64,000 nucleotides of DNA, taken from Qipengyuania flavescens. Its GTDB lineage: Bacteria; Pseudomonadota; Alphaproteobacteria; Sphingomonadales; Sphingomonadaceae. This document shows, one piece after another, positions 34,270 to 48,351 of this stretch (position 1 is its first letter; every line of letters begins with the position of its first letter). Position numbers and translations under genes: made by a program. A model generated the notes under the pieces. The model was not told where the DNA came from and did not search any database. It saw nothing but the letters and a program-made list of their open reading frames with translations. Location of the stretch: assembly GCF_029688735.1 (NCBI RefSeq), contig NZ_JARULD010000004.1:62001-126000 (forward strand), given 5' to 3'.

Positions 34270-35049
34270 TTAGAAAATCGAATAGCCCCCGTCGATTACC
34301 ACCGAATCGCCGGTGTGGAACCTGCTGGCATCTGACGCGAAATAGACGGCGATGCCGGCGAAATCCTCGCCTTCGCCCCAACGGCGCATGGGGACGCGGC
34401 CAATGGCCTTTTCGTTGAAGGCGTCCCAGTTTTGCAGGCGCTCGGTCATTTCAGTGGCGATCCAGCCGGGCAGGACTGCGTTGGCGCGAATGCCGTGGCG
34501 GGCGAGCTCTACGGCCGTACCGCGCACCATCGCCAGCACCCCGGCCTTGGTCGCGGCATAGGCCTGGTTCTGCGGCGCGCCGTGAATGGCCGACACGCTG
34601 GAGGTGACCAACAGCGAACCGCCCTTCTCGCCGTTCTCCGCGCGTTCGACCATGTGCTTCGAGGCTTCGCGGAAGGTCCAGAAAACGGCGTCCAGATTTA
34701 TCGTGGTGACCTTGCGCCACTGCTCGGTGGTCTGCTCGGTGAGCGGGGCACCGCCGCCCACCCCGGCATTGGCGATGCAGGTGTCGATCCGGCCAAGGCG
34801 CGAAAGGCTTTCCGCCATGGCATCGACCACCGCCTGCTCGTCGGACACGTCGACCTCCAGCGCCTCGACGCGCGTGCCATGCGCTTTGAGCCGCTCAAGA
34901 GCGGAGGCGTTCTTTGATTCGTTGCGGCCCCAGATGGCGACATCCGCCCCGGCCGCGGCGAGCCCTTCGGCCATACCAAGGCCGATGCCGCCATTGCCGC
35001 CGGTCACCACGGCCACCTTGCCGGTGAGGTCGAAGGGTTGGAATGCCAT
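34270..35049 (-). CDS. Short-chain dehydrogenase/reductase
   Basis: A 259-residue classical SDR: TGGNGGIGLGMA (NAD(P)-binding), NAGVGGGAPL, the catalytic Ser in SSVSAIHG and YAATK (Tyr/Lys). Substrate unknown; sequence type resembles glucose/gluconate or 3-oxoacyl reductases. GAGGAGA lies before ATG 35049 (MAFQPFDL). Divergent from the enoyl-CoA hydratase gene. Confidence 0.9.
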   Translation of the reverse strand: MAFQPFDLTGKVAVVTGGNGGIGLGMAEGLAAAGADVAIWGRNESKNASALERLKAHGTRVEALEVDVSDEQAVVDAMAESLSRLGRIDTCIANAGVGGGAPLTEQTTEQWRKVTTINLDAVFWTFREASKHMVERAENGEKGGSLLVTSSVSAIHGAPQNQAYAATKAGVLAMVRGTAVELARHGIRANAVLPGWIATEMTERLQNWDAFNEKAIGRVPMRRWGEGEDFAGIAVYFASDASRFHTGDSVVIDGGYSIF

Positions 35050-35138
35050 CTGCGCGTCTCCTCTCGTTTCTCTCGCGCACACTCAACGCGAGTGACGGGC
35101 CGATTGCAAGCTGCAACCTATCCGCTAGGCTGCACGGC

Positions 35139-35921
35139 ATGACCGATCTCATCCTCACCGAAATCGCCGACGGTGTCGCGACCGTCACTCTCAACCGTCC
35201 AGAAGCGATGAATGCGCTGTCGAAGGCGCTGCGCCACCGGCTCTACGAGGTGATGACCGGTCTCGACGCCGATGACGAAGTGTGCGCGGTAATCCTGACC
35301 GGTGCGGGGGAGCGCGCCTTTACCGCAGGCCTCGACCTCAAGGAACTCGGCAGCGAAGCGGGCGCGCTGGGCGCTGCCAATGCCGAGGGCGCGGACGAAA
35401 ACCCGGTCAAGGCGATCGAGGTCTGCCGCAAGCCGGTGATCGGGGCCATCAATGGCGTGGCGATTACCGGCGGCTTCGAGGTCGCGCTCGCCTGCGACGT
35501 GCTGATCGCCAGCACTAACGCGCGGTTCGCCGATACCCATGCGCGGGTCGGGATCGTGCCGGGCTGGGGCTTGTCGCAAAAGCTCAGCCGCATGATCGGC
35601 ATCAGCCGCGCGAAGGAATTGAGCTTTACCGGCAATTTCCTCGACGCCGAAACGGCCGAGCGCTGGGGGCTCGTCAACCGCGTGGTCGCGCCCGACGAGC
35701 TGCTGCCCGAGGCACGCCGCATCGCCGCCGACATGGCGAGCATCGACCCGGCTTTCCTCACGCAATACAAGGCGCTGATCGACGAAGGCTATGCGGCGAG
35801 CTTCGGCGAGGGGCTTGCGATCGAGCACAAGCTTTCTTCTGCAAAGAACAGCGCGGTCAGCGCGGAGGAGGTAGAGGCGCGCCGGGCGGCAGTGCAGGCG
35901 CGGGGCCGCACGCAAGGGTGA
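35139..35921 (+). CDS. Enoyl-CoA hydratase/isomerase family protein
   Basis: A 260-residue crotonase-fold enzyme. The CoA-binding/oxyanion regions RAFTAGLDLKELG (near 58-70) and INGVAITGGFEVALACDVLIAS (near 103-125), and the active-site ADTHARVGIVPGWGLSQKL with a Glu-like position replaced by His/Val, fit the superfamily. The second catalytic glutamate region is PGWG, so hydratase versus other crotonase chemistry cannot be settled. Likely acts in acyl-CoA degradation. Confidence 0.88.
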   Translation: MTDLILTEIADGVATVTLNRPEAMNALSKALRHRLYEVMTGLDADDEVCAVILTGAGERAFTAGLDLKELGSEAGALGAANAEGADENPVKAIEVCRKPVIGAINGVAITGGFEVALACDVLIASTNARFADTHARVGIVPGWGLSQKLSRMIGISRAKELSFTGNFLDAETAERWGLVNRVVAPDELLPEARRIAADMASIDPAFLTQYKALIDEGYAASFGEGLAIEHKLSSAKNSAVSAEEVEARRAAVQARGRTQG

Positions 35922-35991
35922 TGCGCCGCACGCAACAGGCGGTGCCGGGTAAGCGTTTCGCCTGACATGGGGAAACGTGTAGGCAAGCGAC

Positions 35992-36990
35992 ATGGAACGG
36001 CAGCTCCCCGCCCGCCTGATCCGCCTCGCGCCGGTCCTCCTCCCCTTGCTTGCCATAGCGCTCGCGCGCGCGATGACCTTTACCGACTGGGCGGCGGCCA
36101 ATGCCGTAGTCGCCGCGCTGTTGTTCGCGTGGATCGTCGCCGACAGCCTGCTGCTGGCAACCATTGCTAAGGCCGAGGACCGCAAGGCCGGCCTGCGCGC
36201 GATGCTGGGCGCGGGCGCGGCGGCGAGCGTGATCGTGCTGATCGGTGCTGCCGCGCCGGTGCGAGAGGCGATTTACGCCATGCCTCCGCTACTCGCTGCT
36301 GCCGCGTTGACACTGGCGCTGTTCGTGGCGTGGAGCGGCGCGCTGGTCGTCCGCGCGCTGGCTGGCGGTGCCTCGATCGAGGATGCCGCCGCGATTGTCC
36401 TGCCGCCCAAGCTCGTCCGCTTCATGAGCGCCGAATCGCGCATCATGCGGCTCGCGCTTTGGGGCTGGCGACGCGAACAGGACATTCCGGCAGGTGCGCA
36501 AGGTTTCGCCTATCACCGCTTCTTGCTGCCGATGATCTATGTTTTCCTCGCGCTACAAGCGATCGAGCTGGCGGTGATACATTTCCTCCTCATACAGTGG
36601 AATGCGACCGTCGCGTGGATCTGGTTCGGACTCGGCATCGCCGGCAGTTTGTGGATCGTCGGCCTGGCGCAAGGCTTTCGCATCCACCCGGTGCTGGTGA
36701 CCGAGCAGGGCCTGCGCGTACGCAGCGGCGTGATGGTGGACCTGTTGGTGCCCTACGATGCGATTGCGGCCATCGTGCCCAGCTTCGGTGCCGAACAGGT
36801 GAAGGCGGCCGACACGCTCAACCATGCGGTGCTTTCCTGGCCCAATGCGATGCTGGAGTTGGATCGCGAACTGACAGTGCGCCCGCTATTTGGCGCCGAG
36901 CAGCGGGTCCGCCGTATCTCCTTGCGAATCGATGAGAGCGCCGCCTTTCTTGCCGCGCTGGCCGAGCGTGTACCTCAGCTATGCAGGTAG
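35992..36990 (+). CDS. Uncharacterised multi-pass membrane protein
   Basis: A 332-residue protein with about six hydrophobic segments (near residues 8-28, 36-58, 68-84, 92-122, 180-205 and 210-228), then a soluble C-terminal domain of about 100 residues (FRIHPVLVTEQGLRVRSGVMVDLLVPYDAI). No family recognised. The C-terminus resembles a PH-like beta fold but this is only an impression. Its last 12 nt overlap the convergent P-loop gene. Confidence 0.7.
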   Translation: MERQLPARLIRLAPVLLPLLAIALARAMTFTDWAAANAVVAALLFAWIVADSLLLATIAKAEDRKAGLRAMLGAGAAASVIVLIGAAAPVREAIYAMPPLLAAAALTLALFVAWSGALVVRALAGGASIEDAAAIVLPPKLVRFMSAESRIMRLALWGWRREQDIPAGAQGFAYHRFLLPMIYVFLALQAIELAVIHFLLIQWNATVAWIWFGLGIAGSLWIVGLAQGFRIHPVLVTEQGLRVRSGVMVDLLVPYDAIAAIVPSFGAEQVKAADTLNHAVLSWPNAMLELDRELTVRPLFGAEQRVRRISLRIDESAAFLAALAERVPQLCR

Positions 36991-37488
36991 ATTTGCCAGC
37001 ACGAAATCGGCGCGCTCGCCGACGCTGACGAGTGGTAGCTCGACGGGCTCGTAACCGAGTGCCGGAAGCAGCAATGCCAGATGCTCATATTCGACGACGG
37101 CGGCTTCGAAATCGTGCCGCCGCATCGAGTCCTGCGCATAGATTTGGGGCCATGGCGGTGCGAGAAACACCCCACATGCATAGGGACGATCCGCCCCTAG
37201 CGCCTCCGAGACTGTCGGCCCTCCGTCCCGCTCCAGTCCGGCAAGCGCGTCGATCAGGCCGCGATCGTAGAATACTGGGCGCGCCACATGCTCGTGCCAG
37301 CCGAGATCGGCGCGGGCCATGTCGGCGGCGGCAGTGAGAAAACCGCGCAAATCGCCCCATGGTGTGATGCCCGCCCCGATCAGCCGACGGCCGGGTTCGT
37401 GTACGACAGTGTAGCCGCGACGGTCCAGTTCATCGAGCAGCGTCGACTTGCCGCCGCCCGAACAGCCGGTGATAAGGATGTCGGCCAC
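36979..37488 (-). CDS. P-loop AAA-type ATPase/kinase-like protein
   Basis: A 169-residue protein with Walker A GCSGGGKST (residues 8-16) and a kinase-like layout (VVHEPGRRLI, VFYDRGLIDALAGLE, the latter resembling a Walker B/lid region). This matches the AAA_28 group of small predicted kinases. Function unknown. It begins 5 nt after gltD on the same strand and probably rides on the gltBD transcript. Confidence 0.82.
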   Translation of the reverse strand: MADILITGCSGGGKSTLLDELDRRGYTVVHEPGRRLIGAGITPWGDLRGFLTAAADMARADLGWHEHVARPVFYDRGLIDALAGLERDGGPTVSEALGADRPYACGVFLAPPWPQIYAQDSMRRHDFEAAVVEYEHLALLLPALGYEPVELPLVSVGERADFVLANLPA

Positions 37489-37492
37489 CCGC

Positions 37493-38928
37493 CTAGCGCG
37501 GTAGCTGGGTCTCGCCCATCAGCGCCTTGTCGACCGCGTGCGCAGCCTGTCGTCCCTCGCGGATCGCCCAGACGACCAGACTCTGTCCGCGCCGCATGTC
37601 GCCGCAGGCAAACACGTTCGGCTCGCTTGTAAGGTACCACTCGGTATCCGCCGCCACATTGCCGCGCCCGTCTAGATCGACGCCTGCCCGGTCGAGCAAC
37701 CCGCGCCGCTTAGGCCCGGTGAATCCCATCGCCAGCAGGATGAGGTCGGCCTTCAGCGTGAATTCGCTTCCCTCGATCTCCTGCATCTTGCCGTCTTTCC
37801 ACTCGACGCGAACGCATTCCAGCCCGGCGACATCGCCGTTTTCCTCAACCACGCGCTTGGTCAGCACGGCCCAGTCGCGGTCGACGCCTTCTTCGTGGCT
37901 CGACGAGGTGCGCAGCTTCACCGGCCAGTCGGGCCAGGTCAGCGCCTTGTCTTCGCTTTCAGGCGGCTTGGGCATGATTTCCAGCTGCGTGACGCTGGCC
38001 GCGCCCTGGCGGTTGCTGGTGCCGACGCAGTCGCTGCCGGTGTCGCCGCCGCCGATCACGATCACATGCTTGCCGGTTGCAGTGAGCGAACCGCGCGGCG
38101 CGGCGCGCACTTCGTCGTCGCCCGCATTGCGCTTGTTCTGCTGGGTCAAGAATTCCATCGCCAGGCGCACGCCGTTGAGCTCGGAGCCCGGAATGTCGAG
38201 CATGCGGGCCTCTTCCGCGCCACCCGCCAAGACGACTGCGTCGAAATTTTCCTGCAGCGCCTGGAAGCTGACTTCGACACCCACCTCGCTGCTGGTGCGG
38301 AACTGGACGCCTTCGGCTTCCATCTGCACCGCGCGGCGATTGATGAGGTGCTTCTCCATCTTGAAGTCGGGAATGCCGTAGCGCAGCAGCCCGCCGATGC
38401 GATCGCTCTTTTCGAATACGGTGACGGCGTGGCCGGCACGCGCCAGCTGCTGCGCGCAGGCGAGGCCGGCGGGACCGCTTCCAATCACGGCAACCGACTT
38501 TCCAGTCCGCTTCTCCGGCAGCTGCGGCTTGACCCAGCCTTCCTGGAAGCCGCGATCGATGATCGCGCATTCGATCGACTTGATGGTGACCGGGCTGTCG
38601 ATGAGGTTCAGCGTACAGGCCGCCTCGCACGGGGCGGGGCAGACGCGGCCGGTGAACTCCGGGAAGTTGTTGGTCGAGTGCAGGACCTCGAGCGCGTCCT
38701 TCCAGTCGTCCTCGTAGACGAGGTGGTTCCAGTCCGGGATGATATTGTTCACCGGACAGCCGTTGTGGCAGTAAGGAATGCCGCAATTCATGCAGCGCGC
38801 GGCCTGCTTGCGGAGCTGGTCCTCCGACAGCGGAACGACAAATTCCTTGTAATGGTTCAGGCGTTCTTCTGGATCGCGATAGGTGCGATCCTCGCGCTCG
38901 TATTCGAGAAAGCCGGTTTCCTTGCCCA

Positions 38929-38929
<1 letters not shown>
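37493..38929 (-). CDS. gltD: Glutamate synthase (NADPH) small subunit
   Basis: A 478-residue FAD protein that passes electrons from NADPH to the large subunit. The N-terminal iron-sulfur cysteines [14 protein letters not shown] and [12 protein letters not shown]-binding [15 protein letters not shown] and NADPH-binding [13 protein letters not shown] are intact. Its ATG shares one base with the gltB stop (TAATG), giving the stoichiometric coupling expected for the GOGAT heterodimer. Works with glutamine synthetase, whose regulator glnE is also in the window, in ammonia assimilation. Confidence 0.97.
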
Positions 38930-43599
<4,670 letters not shown>

Positions 43600-43668
43600 A
43601 AGCGAAGCGTCCTCCTCCGTGCCCGCCCGTCCGCTTCCTCAACGAAGCGAACCGGGGACAGGTTTCCA

Positions 43669-43685
43669 GGTGCCCTGTCGGCACC
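43669..43685. promoter_or_regulatory. Inverted repeat upstream of gltB
   Basis: GGTGCC (43669-43674) and GGCACC (43680-43685) with a 5-nt spacer, about 70 nt upstream of the gltB start in the 249-bp gap. It could be an operator or a hairpin in the gltB leader. I found no sigma-54-type -24/-12 pair in the gap. Confidence 0.3.
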
Positions 43686-43848
43686 GCAAAATTGCGCGAA
43701 GCCTCGTCATGGCGGGGCGCTCGCTATTTTGCAACTGCGAAGAGAGAAGCAATATTTCACCCGCGCGAAGATTTCCGCACGGATTGGCGCTAAACTTACG
43801 CCACGGTCGATGGGAAATTTTTAGCGACGAAGGGTCGCAGTGGCCGGT

Positions 43849-44829
43849 TCAGGACCGCTTACCGACCTGCGACAGGCGCTCGAGCGCGCTTCTAATGCTG
43901 GCCTGCGCGTCCTCGTCGTCCTCGCTCGGACCCGATCCCACAGGGGCGGTGCGGTCGGCTTCGCGGCGCAGGAAGGCGATCACAGGGTCGGCATCGGGAG
44001 CAATCGGTTGTGGGTCCCCGACCTCTGCCTTGCGCTGCGCGGCGAGGGCCCGTTCGAGCCGTTCGGTCAATTCGCTCAGCGACAGGTCGCCCATCGCTTC
44101 GCTGCGCGGCGGGACGGGCTGGGTTTCCTGCTCGGCCGCCTCGAGCATATCGGCGGTAGTTACTGTCGGCTCTTCAAGCTCTTCCGAGCCGTGCTCGGAC
44201 CCGACGTCGAACCACTCGTCCGCAGTGTCGGGTTCGGCATTTCGATCCTCATCGTCGGGTTCGAGGTGGCCGAACTCTGCGGCGACCTCCACCTCTTCGA
44301 ATTCGGCGTCGACCGGTTCGGCGGTGACGATGGCGTCGCGCTCGATATCGGCTTCGGTTTCGAGACCGTCTTCGGTCAGATAGTCGCGGGGATTGAACAT
44401 CCGGCGAGGAGTTTCCTCAGGCAGCACCATTTCTGGCTCTTCGCCGATATCATCGTCAGCCAGCCACACCGCATCATCGCTCGGTTCGCTGTCGTCGTAG
44501 GTGCTATTCTCGGAATCTATGGTTGGCGTGGCCAATTCGGCATTGCCGCTTTCGTCAGAAATCCTATTCGCCTTCGCTCGCGAAACGCGCCGCGCGATGG
44601 CGACACCCACCAGCAGGCCCAAGATGCCGAACAGAACGCTCAGGACCAGCTTGGCTGCGAGGGCGTTGCCTACCAGCGCTTCGATCCCCAGCCAGCTTCG
44701 CAGGTTCGCATGGACTGCATCCGGCATGACGAACAGGCCACCGGCCAGCAACACGGCGAAATAAAGCCCCACCACCCATGGAAAGGCGGGGTGGCTGCTG
44801 ATCGGCATTCTGGTGTGGGTGCCGCTCAT
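43849..44829 (-). CDS. Membrane protein with long acidic disordered tail
   Basis: A 326-residue protein with two N-terminal membrane helices (about residues 17-37 and 57-80), then a long acidic region (residues 88-245, rich in Asp/Glu) and a short helical C-terminus with LSLSELTERLERALAAQRKAE. No family recognised. It starts 9 nt after the exosortase-type glycosyltransferase on the same strand, so it may serve the same envelope-polysaccharide function. Confidence 0.7.
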   Translation of the reverse strand: MSGTHTRMPISSHPAFPWVVGLYFAVLLAGGLFVMPDAVHANLRSWLGIEALVGNALAAKLVLSVLFGILGLLVGVAIARRVSRAKANRISDESGNAELATPTIDSENSTYDDSEPSDDAVWLADDDIGEEPEMVLPEETPRRMFNPRDYLTEDGLETEADIERDAIVTAEPVDAEFEEVEVAAEFGHLEPDDEDRNAEPDTADEWFDVGSEHGSEELEEPTVTTADMLEAAEQETQPVPPRSEAMGDLSLSELTERLERALAAQRKAEVGDPQPIAPDADPVIAFLRREADRTAPVGSGPSEDDEDAQASIRSALERLSQVGKRS

Positions 44830-44838
44830 CTCTCGTGG

Positions 44839-46086
44839 TTATTCCTTCGCATGGTGCGCGCCAGCATTTCGGCTCGCCTGATCGGCCTTCGCGTCTAGCA
44901 GTTTTCGGTAAACGCCGAGATAACGATCCACGTTCCGCGCCCAGTCGTGGTTCTGGACCACATGGTTGCGCGCTGCTTCGCGCATGGCAGGCCAGCCGGT
45001 TTTCGCCTCCACCAGCCCGGCGAGCGAGTTGGCGAGTGCGCTGGGGTCGTCGGGCGGGAAAAGCATGCCGGTCTCGCCGTCCGCGATCAGCTCGCGATGG
45101 CCGCCGACATCGCTCGCCGTCACGATCCGGCCCTGCGCCATCGCCTCGAGCGGCTTGAGCGGGGTGACCAGTTCGGTCAGTCGCGAACGCTTGCGCGGAT
45201 AGGCGAGGATGTCGATCAGCGAATAATAGCGCTCGACCTCGCCATGCGGGACTCGGCCAGTGAACACTATCGCGTCTGCCGCCGGTGACGCCGCTGCCTG
45301 CGTCCGCAAAGTACCCTCCATCGGCCCGCCGCCCACCAGCAGCAATTGGGCCTGCGGATGGTGCTCGCGCAGCATGGGGAGGGCGGCGATAAGGTCGTCG
45401 AGCCCTTCATAGTCGTAGAAGCTGCCGACGAAGCCGATCACCGGTACACTGCCGATGCCGATCTCGCCAGCCAGCGTCTCGTCGCGCGGGACCGGTTCGC
45501 CGAACAGCGTCAGGTCCACGCCATTGGGCGACAGGCCGATTGTCGCGCTGTCGTGCCCTCGGGCGACGAGATCGTCGCGGAGGCCCTTGGCAATGGTGAA
45601 GACCGCGTCCGCGCCGCGCACCACCCGATTCTCCAGCCAGCGCGTCAGCCGGTATTTGAGCGATCCTTCACGGCCCGTGCCATTGCCGACCGCCGCATCC
45701 TCCCAGAAAGCGCGGATTTCATAGACGAACGGGAGGCCCAGCCGCTTTGCAGCACGCAATCCCGCCATGCCGCACAGGGCGGGCGAGTGGGCGTGGATAA
45801 TGTCCGGCTGCCACTCGGCGGCGAGCGTCTCGATCGCGCCTCGCAGCGCCTCGATCTCGCGCCACTCTCGAGGGCCGGGAGGGCCGGAAGCGCTACCAAA
45901 GGTGCGATGGAAGGTCAGGCCCTCCGCCTGCTCCATCGCAGGGCCTTCGGCAAAATGTCGCTGCCCGGTGATGCCACGCACCTCCAGCCCGGCCGCCGCC
46001 TGCGCTGTCATGATCGCTCGGGTGCGGAAGGTGTAGCCGGAATGCAGCGGCAGCGAATGGTCGAGGATGTGCAGGACGCGTGTCAT
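44839..46086 (-). CDS. Exosortase-A-associated family 4-type glycosyltransferase
   Basis: A 415-residue GT-B glycosyltransferase. The opening RVLHILDHSLPLHSGYTFRTRAI is characteristic of the PEP-CTERM/exosortase-A-associated group. The C-terminal donor-binding half shows VGSFYDYEGLDDLIAAL, LLLVGGGPMEGTLR and SRLTELVTPLKPLEAMAQGRIV with the Glu pair of GT4 enzymes. It is expected to add a sugar to an exported polysaccharide. ATG 46086 is divergent from the O-antigen-ligase-like gene. No exosortase or PEP-CTERM protein is present in the window. Confidence 0.88.
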   Translation of the reverse strand: MTRVLHILDHSLPLHSGYTFRTRAIMTAQAAAGLEVRGITGQRHFAEGPAMEQAEGLTFHRTFGSASGPPGPREWREIEALRGAIETLAAEWQPDIIHAHSPALCGMAGLRAAKRLGLPFVYEIRAFWEDAAVGNGTGREGSLKYRLTRWLENRVVRGADAVFTIAKGLRDDLVARGHDSATIGLSPNGVDLTLFGEPVPRDETLAGEIGIGSVPVIGFVGSFYDYEGLDDLIAALPMLREHHPQAQLLLVGGGPMEGTLRTQAAASPAADAIVFTGRVPHGEVERYYSLIDILAYPRKRSRLTELVTPLKPLEAMAQGRIVTASDVGGHRELIADGETGMLFPPDDPSALANSLAGLVEAKTGWPAMREAARNHVVQNHDWARNVDRYLGVYRKLLDAKADQASRNAGAHHAKE

Positions 46087-46140
46087 TTGAACAGGCTTGT
46101 GACACAACAGGCTTAAGAGCGCGTCAACCGTAAGCTGGTA

Positions 46141-46359
46141 GTGGCCGCGCAAAGGACGGACCGCAGCTTGATCGACTATATCGCCCTCGGATTGACGCAT
46201 GCGCTGATCATGCTGGCGCTGCTGCGAGTGCTGGTGCGGCCCGATCTCGACTGCGAAGATCCGCTGGCGGATGAGCCGGAGACGGTACCCGCACCGCCGC
46301 CCTCGTCGCGCGACAAACGCCGAGCGCGTCGCACCGGAAAGCGGGGCGGCGATGCTTGA
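46141..46359 (+). CDS. Possible small membrane protein preceding the ligase
   Basis: Seventy-two residues from a GTG start: one hydrophobic helix (residues 10-32, DYIALGLTHALIMLALLRVLV) followed by acidic/proline and then arginine-rich tail. It overlaps the next gene by 8 nt, as coupled genes in this window do. No strong Shine-Dalgarno sequence and no recognised family; may be real but unproven. Confidence 0.4.
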   Translation: MAAQRTDRSLIDYIALGLTHALIMLALLRVLVRPDLDCEDPLADEPETVPAPPPSSRDKRRARRTGKRGGDA

Positions 46360-47734
46360 TATCGCGTTGTTCCTGACGGTGGCGATCATGCTCGCCATGG
46401 GGATCCGGCGGCCCTTCATCTGGGTGCTCGCCTATCTCTACATCGATATCCTCGCCCCGCAGAAGATGAGCTGGTCGTTGCTGCAGTCGCTGCCGATTTC
46501 GCTGATCGCCTTTCTGCTCGCTTTTGCCGGGTGGATGATCGGCGATACCAAGGCGAACACGCAGTTCACTGTGCGCCAGGGCATCCTGGTGGCGCTGCTC
46601 GGCTGGTGTTTCATGACATTGCAATGGGCCGATTTCCCGGATTCGGCACAGGCCAAGTGGGACTGGGTGTGGAAGGCGCTGGTATTCGGCATCTTCCTGC
46701 CGGTGACGCTGATCACGCGGCTGCGGATCGAGGTGGCAACTCTGGTCATGGTGCTGACGGCAGGCGCGATCATCATCTCCGCCGGCATGAAGACCGTGCT
46801 TGGCGGCGGGGGCTATGGCGACCTTTACCTGTTCGTGAACGACAATTCGAACATGTATGAAAGCTCCACCCTGGCGACGGTGGCGATCGCAATCATCCCG
46901 ATCGTCCTGTGGCTGGCGAAGCATTCGACGATCTATCCGCCCGACTGGCGCGTGAAGACCTTTGCCGCCCTGCTCATCTTCGCCTGTCTGACGATCCCGG
47001 TGGGGACCGAAGCGCGCACGGGCCTCGTCTGCATCGCCGTGCTCGGCGTGCTTATGCTGCGCGATGTGAAGAAGCGCATGCTTTACCTCTCCGGCGCGGC
47101 GGTGCTCGGGCTTGCCGCGCTGCCGTTCCTCCCGGCGAGCTATTACGAGCGCATGTCGACTCTGGGCTCGGTCCAGCAGGACCAGTCGGCTTCCACACGC
47201 ATGCAGGTCTGGGGCTGGACGCTCGACTATGTTTCTGAGCGGCCGCTGGGTGGCGGCTTCGATGCCTATCGCGGCAACAGCTTCACTTATAACCTGCCGG
47301 TGGTCGAGACCGACGGCACTACGACCTCGGTGGAGTACAAGGAGATCACCGACGGCGGGCGTGCCTATCACAGTTCGATCTTCGAGATGCTCGGCGAACA
47401 GGGTTGGCCGGGCCTGTTCCTGTGGCTGGCCTTGCATGCCATCGGCCTGTGGCAGATGGAAAAGATCCGCAAACGCTGGCGCGAACGCAAGGCGCCAGGC
47501 GAGCAATGGCAGGCGCCGCTCGCGAGCGCATTGCAGTTCGCGCAGATCATCTACCTTGTCGGCGCGACCTTCCAGGGCATCGCCTTCCAGCCTTTCGTCC
47601 TGATGCTCGTCGGCCTGCAGATCGGCTTGTGGACCTATTGCAAGAAGCGCGAGTCGGCGAAGGTCGAACTCGCCCGCAAGGCCGCGCGCGACGCCCGCCG
47701 CGCGGCTGCCTCGGCCAATCCCGCGATGCCGTAA
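46352..47734 (+). CDS. O-antigen-ligase-like (exosortase-A-associated) membrane protein
   Basis: A 460-residue protein with about ten hydrophobic helices and a large periplasmic loop near residues 290-375 (RMSTLGSVQQDQSASTRMQVWGW). This layout and sequence fit the exosortase-A-associated Wzy/ligase group. It would transfer a polysaccharide or oligosaccharide on the outer face of the inner membrane. ATG 46352 preceded by GCGGGGCGG. Tail is Ala/Arg-rich. It is divergent from the matched glycosyltransferase. Confidence 0.85.
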   Translation: MLDIALFLTVAIMLAMGIRRPFIWVLAYLYIDILAPQKMSWSLLQSLPISLIAFLLAFAGWMIGDTKANTQFTVRQGILVALLGWCFMTLQWADFPDSAQAKWDWVWKALVFGIFLPVTLITRLRIEVATLVMVLTAGAIIISAGMKTVLGGGGYGDLYLFVNDNSNMYESSTLATVAIAIIPIVLWLAKHSTIYPPDWRVKTFAALLIFACLTIPVGTEARTGLVCIAVLGVLMLRDVKKRMLYLSGAAVLGLAALPFLPASYYERMSTLGSVQQDQSASTRMQVWGWTLDYVSERPLGGGFDAYRGNSFTYNLPVVETDGTTTSVEYKEITDGGRAYHSSIFEMLGEQGWPGLFLWLALHAIGLWQMEKIRKRWRERKAPGEQWQAPLASALQFAQIIYLVGATFQGIAFQPFVLMLVGLQIGLWTYCKKRESAKVELARKAARDARRAAASANPAMP

Positions 47735-47845
47735 GGGCAGCATCGGCGCGGTTGCGCCTGTCCTGTCCATGCGCCATGAGTCGCGCCGCACGCGCGGCTG
47801 CAGAGTCGCGCAAACCCCAGGATTTCGCGAAGAGGAGACGCGTCT

Positions 47846-48295
47846 ATGAGCCCGCAGGAACTGGCAGAGAAAGTCGGCGAGAATATCGGCACCAGCGAAT
47901 GGGTCGAGATGAGCCAGGAACGCATCAACCAGTTCGCCGATGCGACCGGCGATCACCAGTTCATTCATATCGATGAGGAAAAGGCCAAGATGACGCCCTT
48001 CGGCGGCACCATCGCGCACGGCTTCCTGACCCTGTCGATGATCCCCTATCTCGGCGCGAATTCGGACATGCCGAAGATCGACGGGGTGAAGATGGGCGTG
48101 AACTACGGCGGCAACAAGACGCGCTTCATCAGCCCGGTCCGCAGCGGCAAGCGCATTCGCGGCCACTGGAAGCTGGTCGAAATGATCGAGAAGCGCCCCG
48201 GCCAGTGGCAGCAGACCAGCGAGATCACGATGGAGATCGAAGGCGAGGACAAGCCCGCCCTGATCACCGAATGGATCACCCAGCTTTTCGTCTGA
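47846..48295 (+). CDS. MaoC-family hot-dog dehydratase
   Basis: A 149-residue (R)-specific enoyl-CoA hydratase-type protein. The hydratase 2 motif is seen in QFADATGDHQFIHIDEEKAK (near residues 29-48), with PFGGTIAHGFLTLSM next to it. It would interconvert trans-2-enoyl-CoA and (R)-3-hydroxyacyl-CoA, linking beta-oxidation to PHB precursors. AGGAGA precedes ATG 47846. The thiolase gene follows after 56 bp. Confidence 0.9.
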   Translation: MSPQELAEKVGENIGTSEWVEMSQERINQFADATGDHQFIHIDEEKAKMTPFGGTIAHGFLTLSMIPYLGANSDMPKIDGVKMGVNYGGNKTRFISPVRSGKRIRGHWKLVEMIEKRPGQWQQTSEITMEIEGEDKPALITEWITQLFV

Positions 48296-48351
48296 TTTCC
48301 CCCTCCTCCCCAAGAGGCATCGGACCCCAGTAGCAATTCAAGGAAATACCC

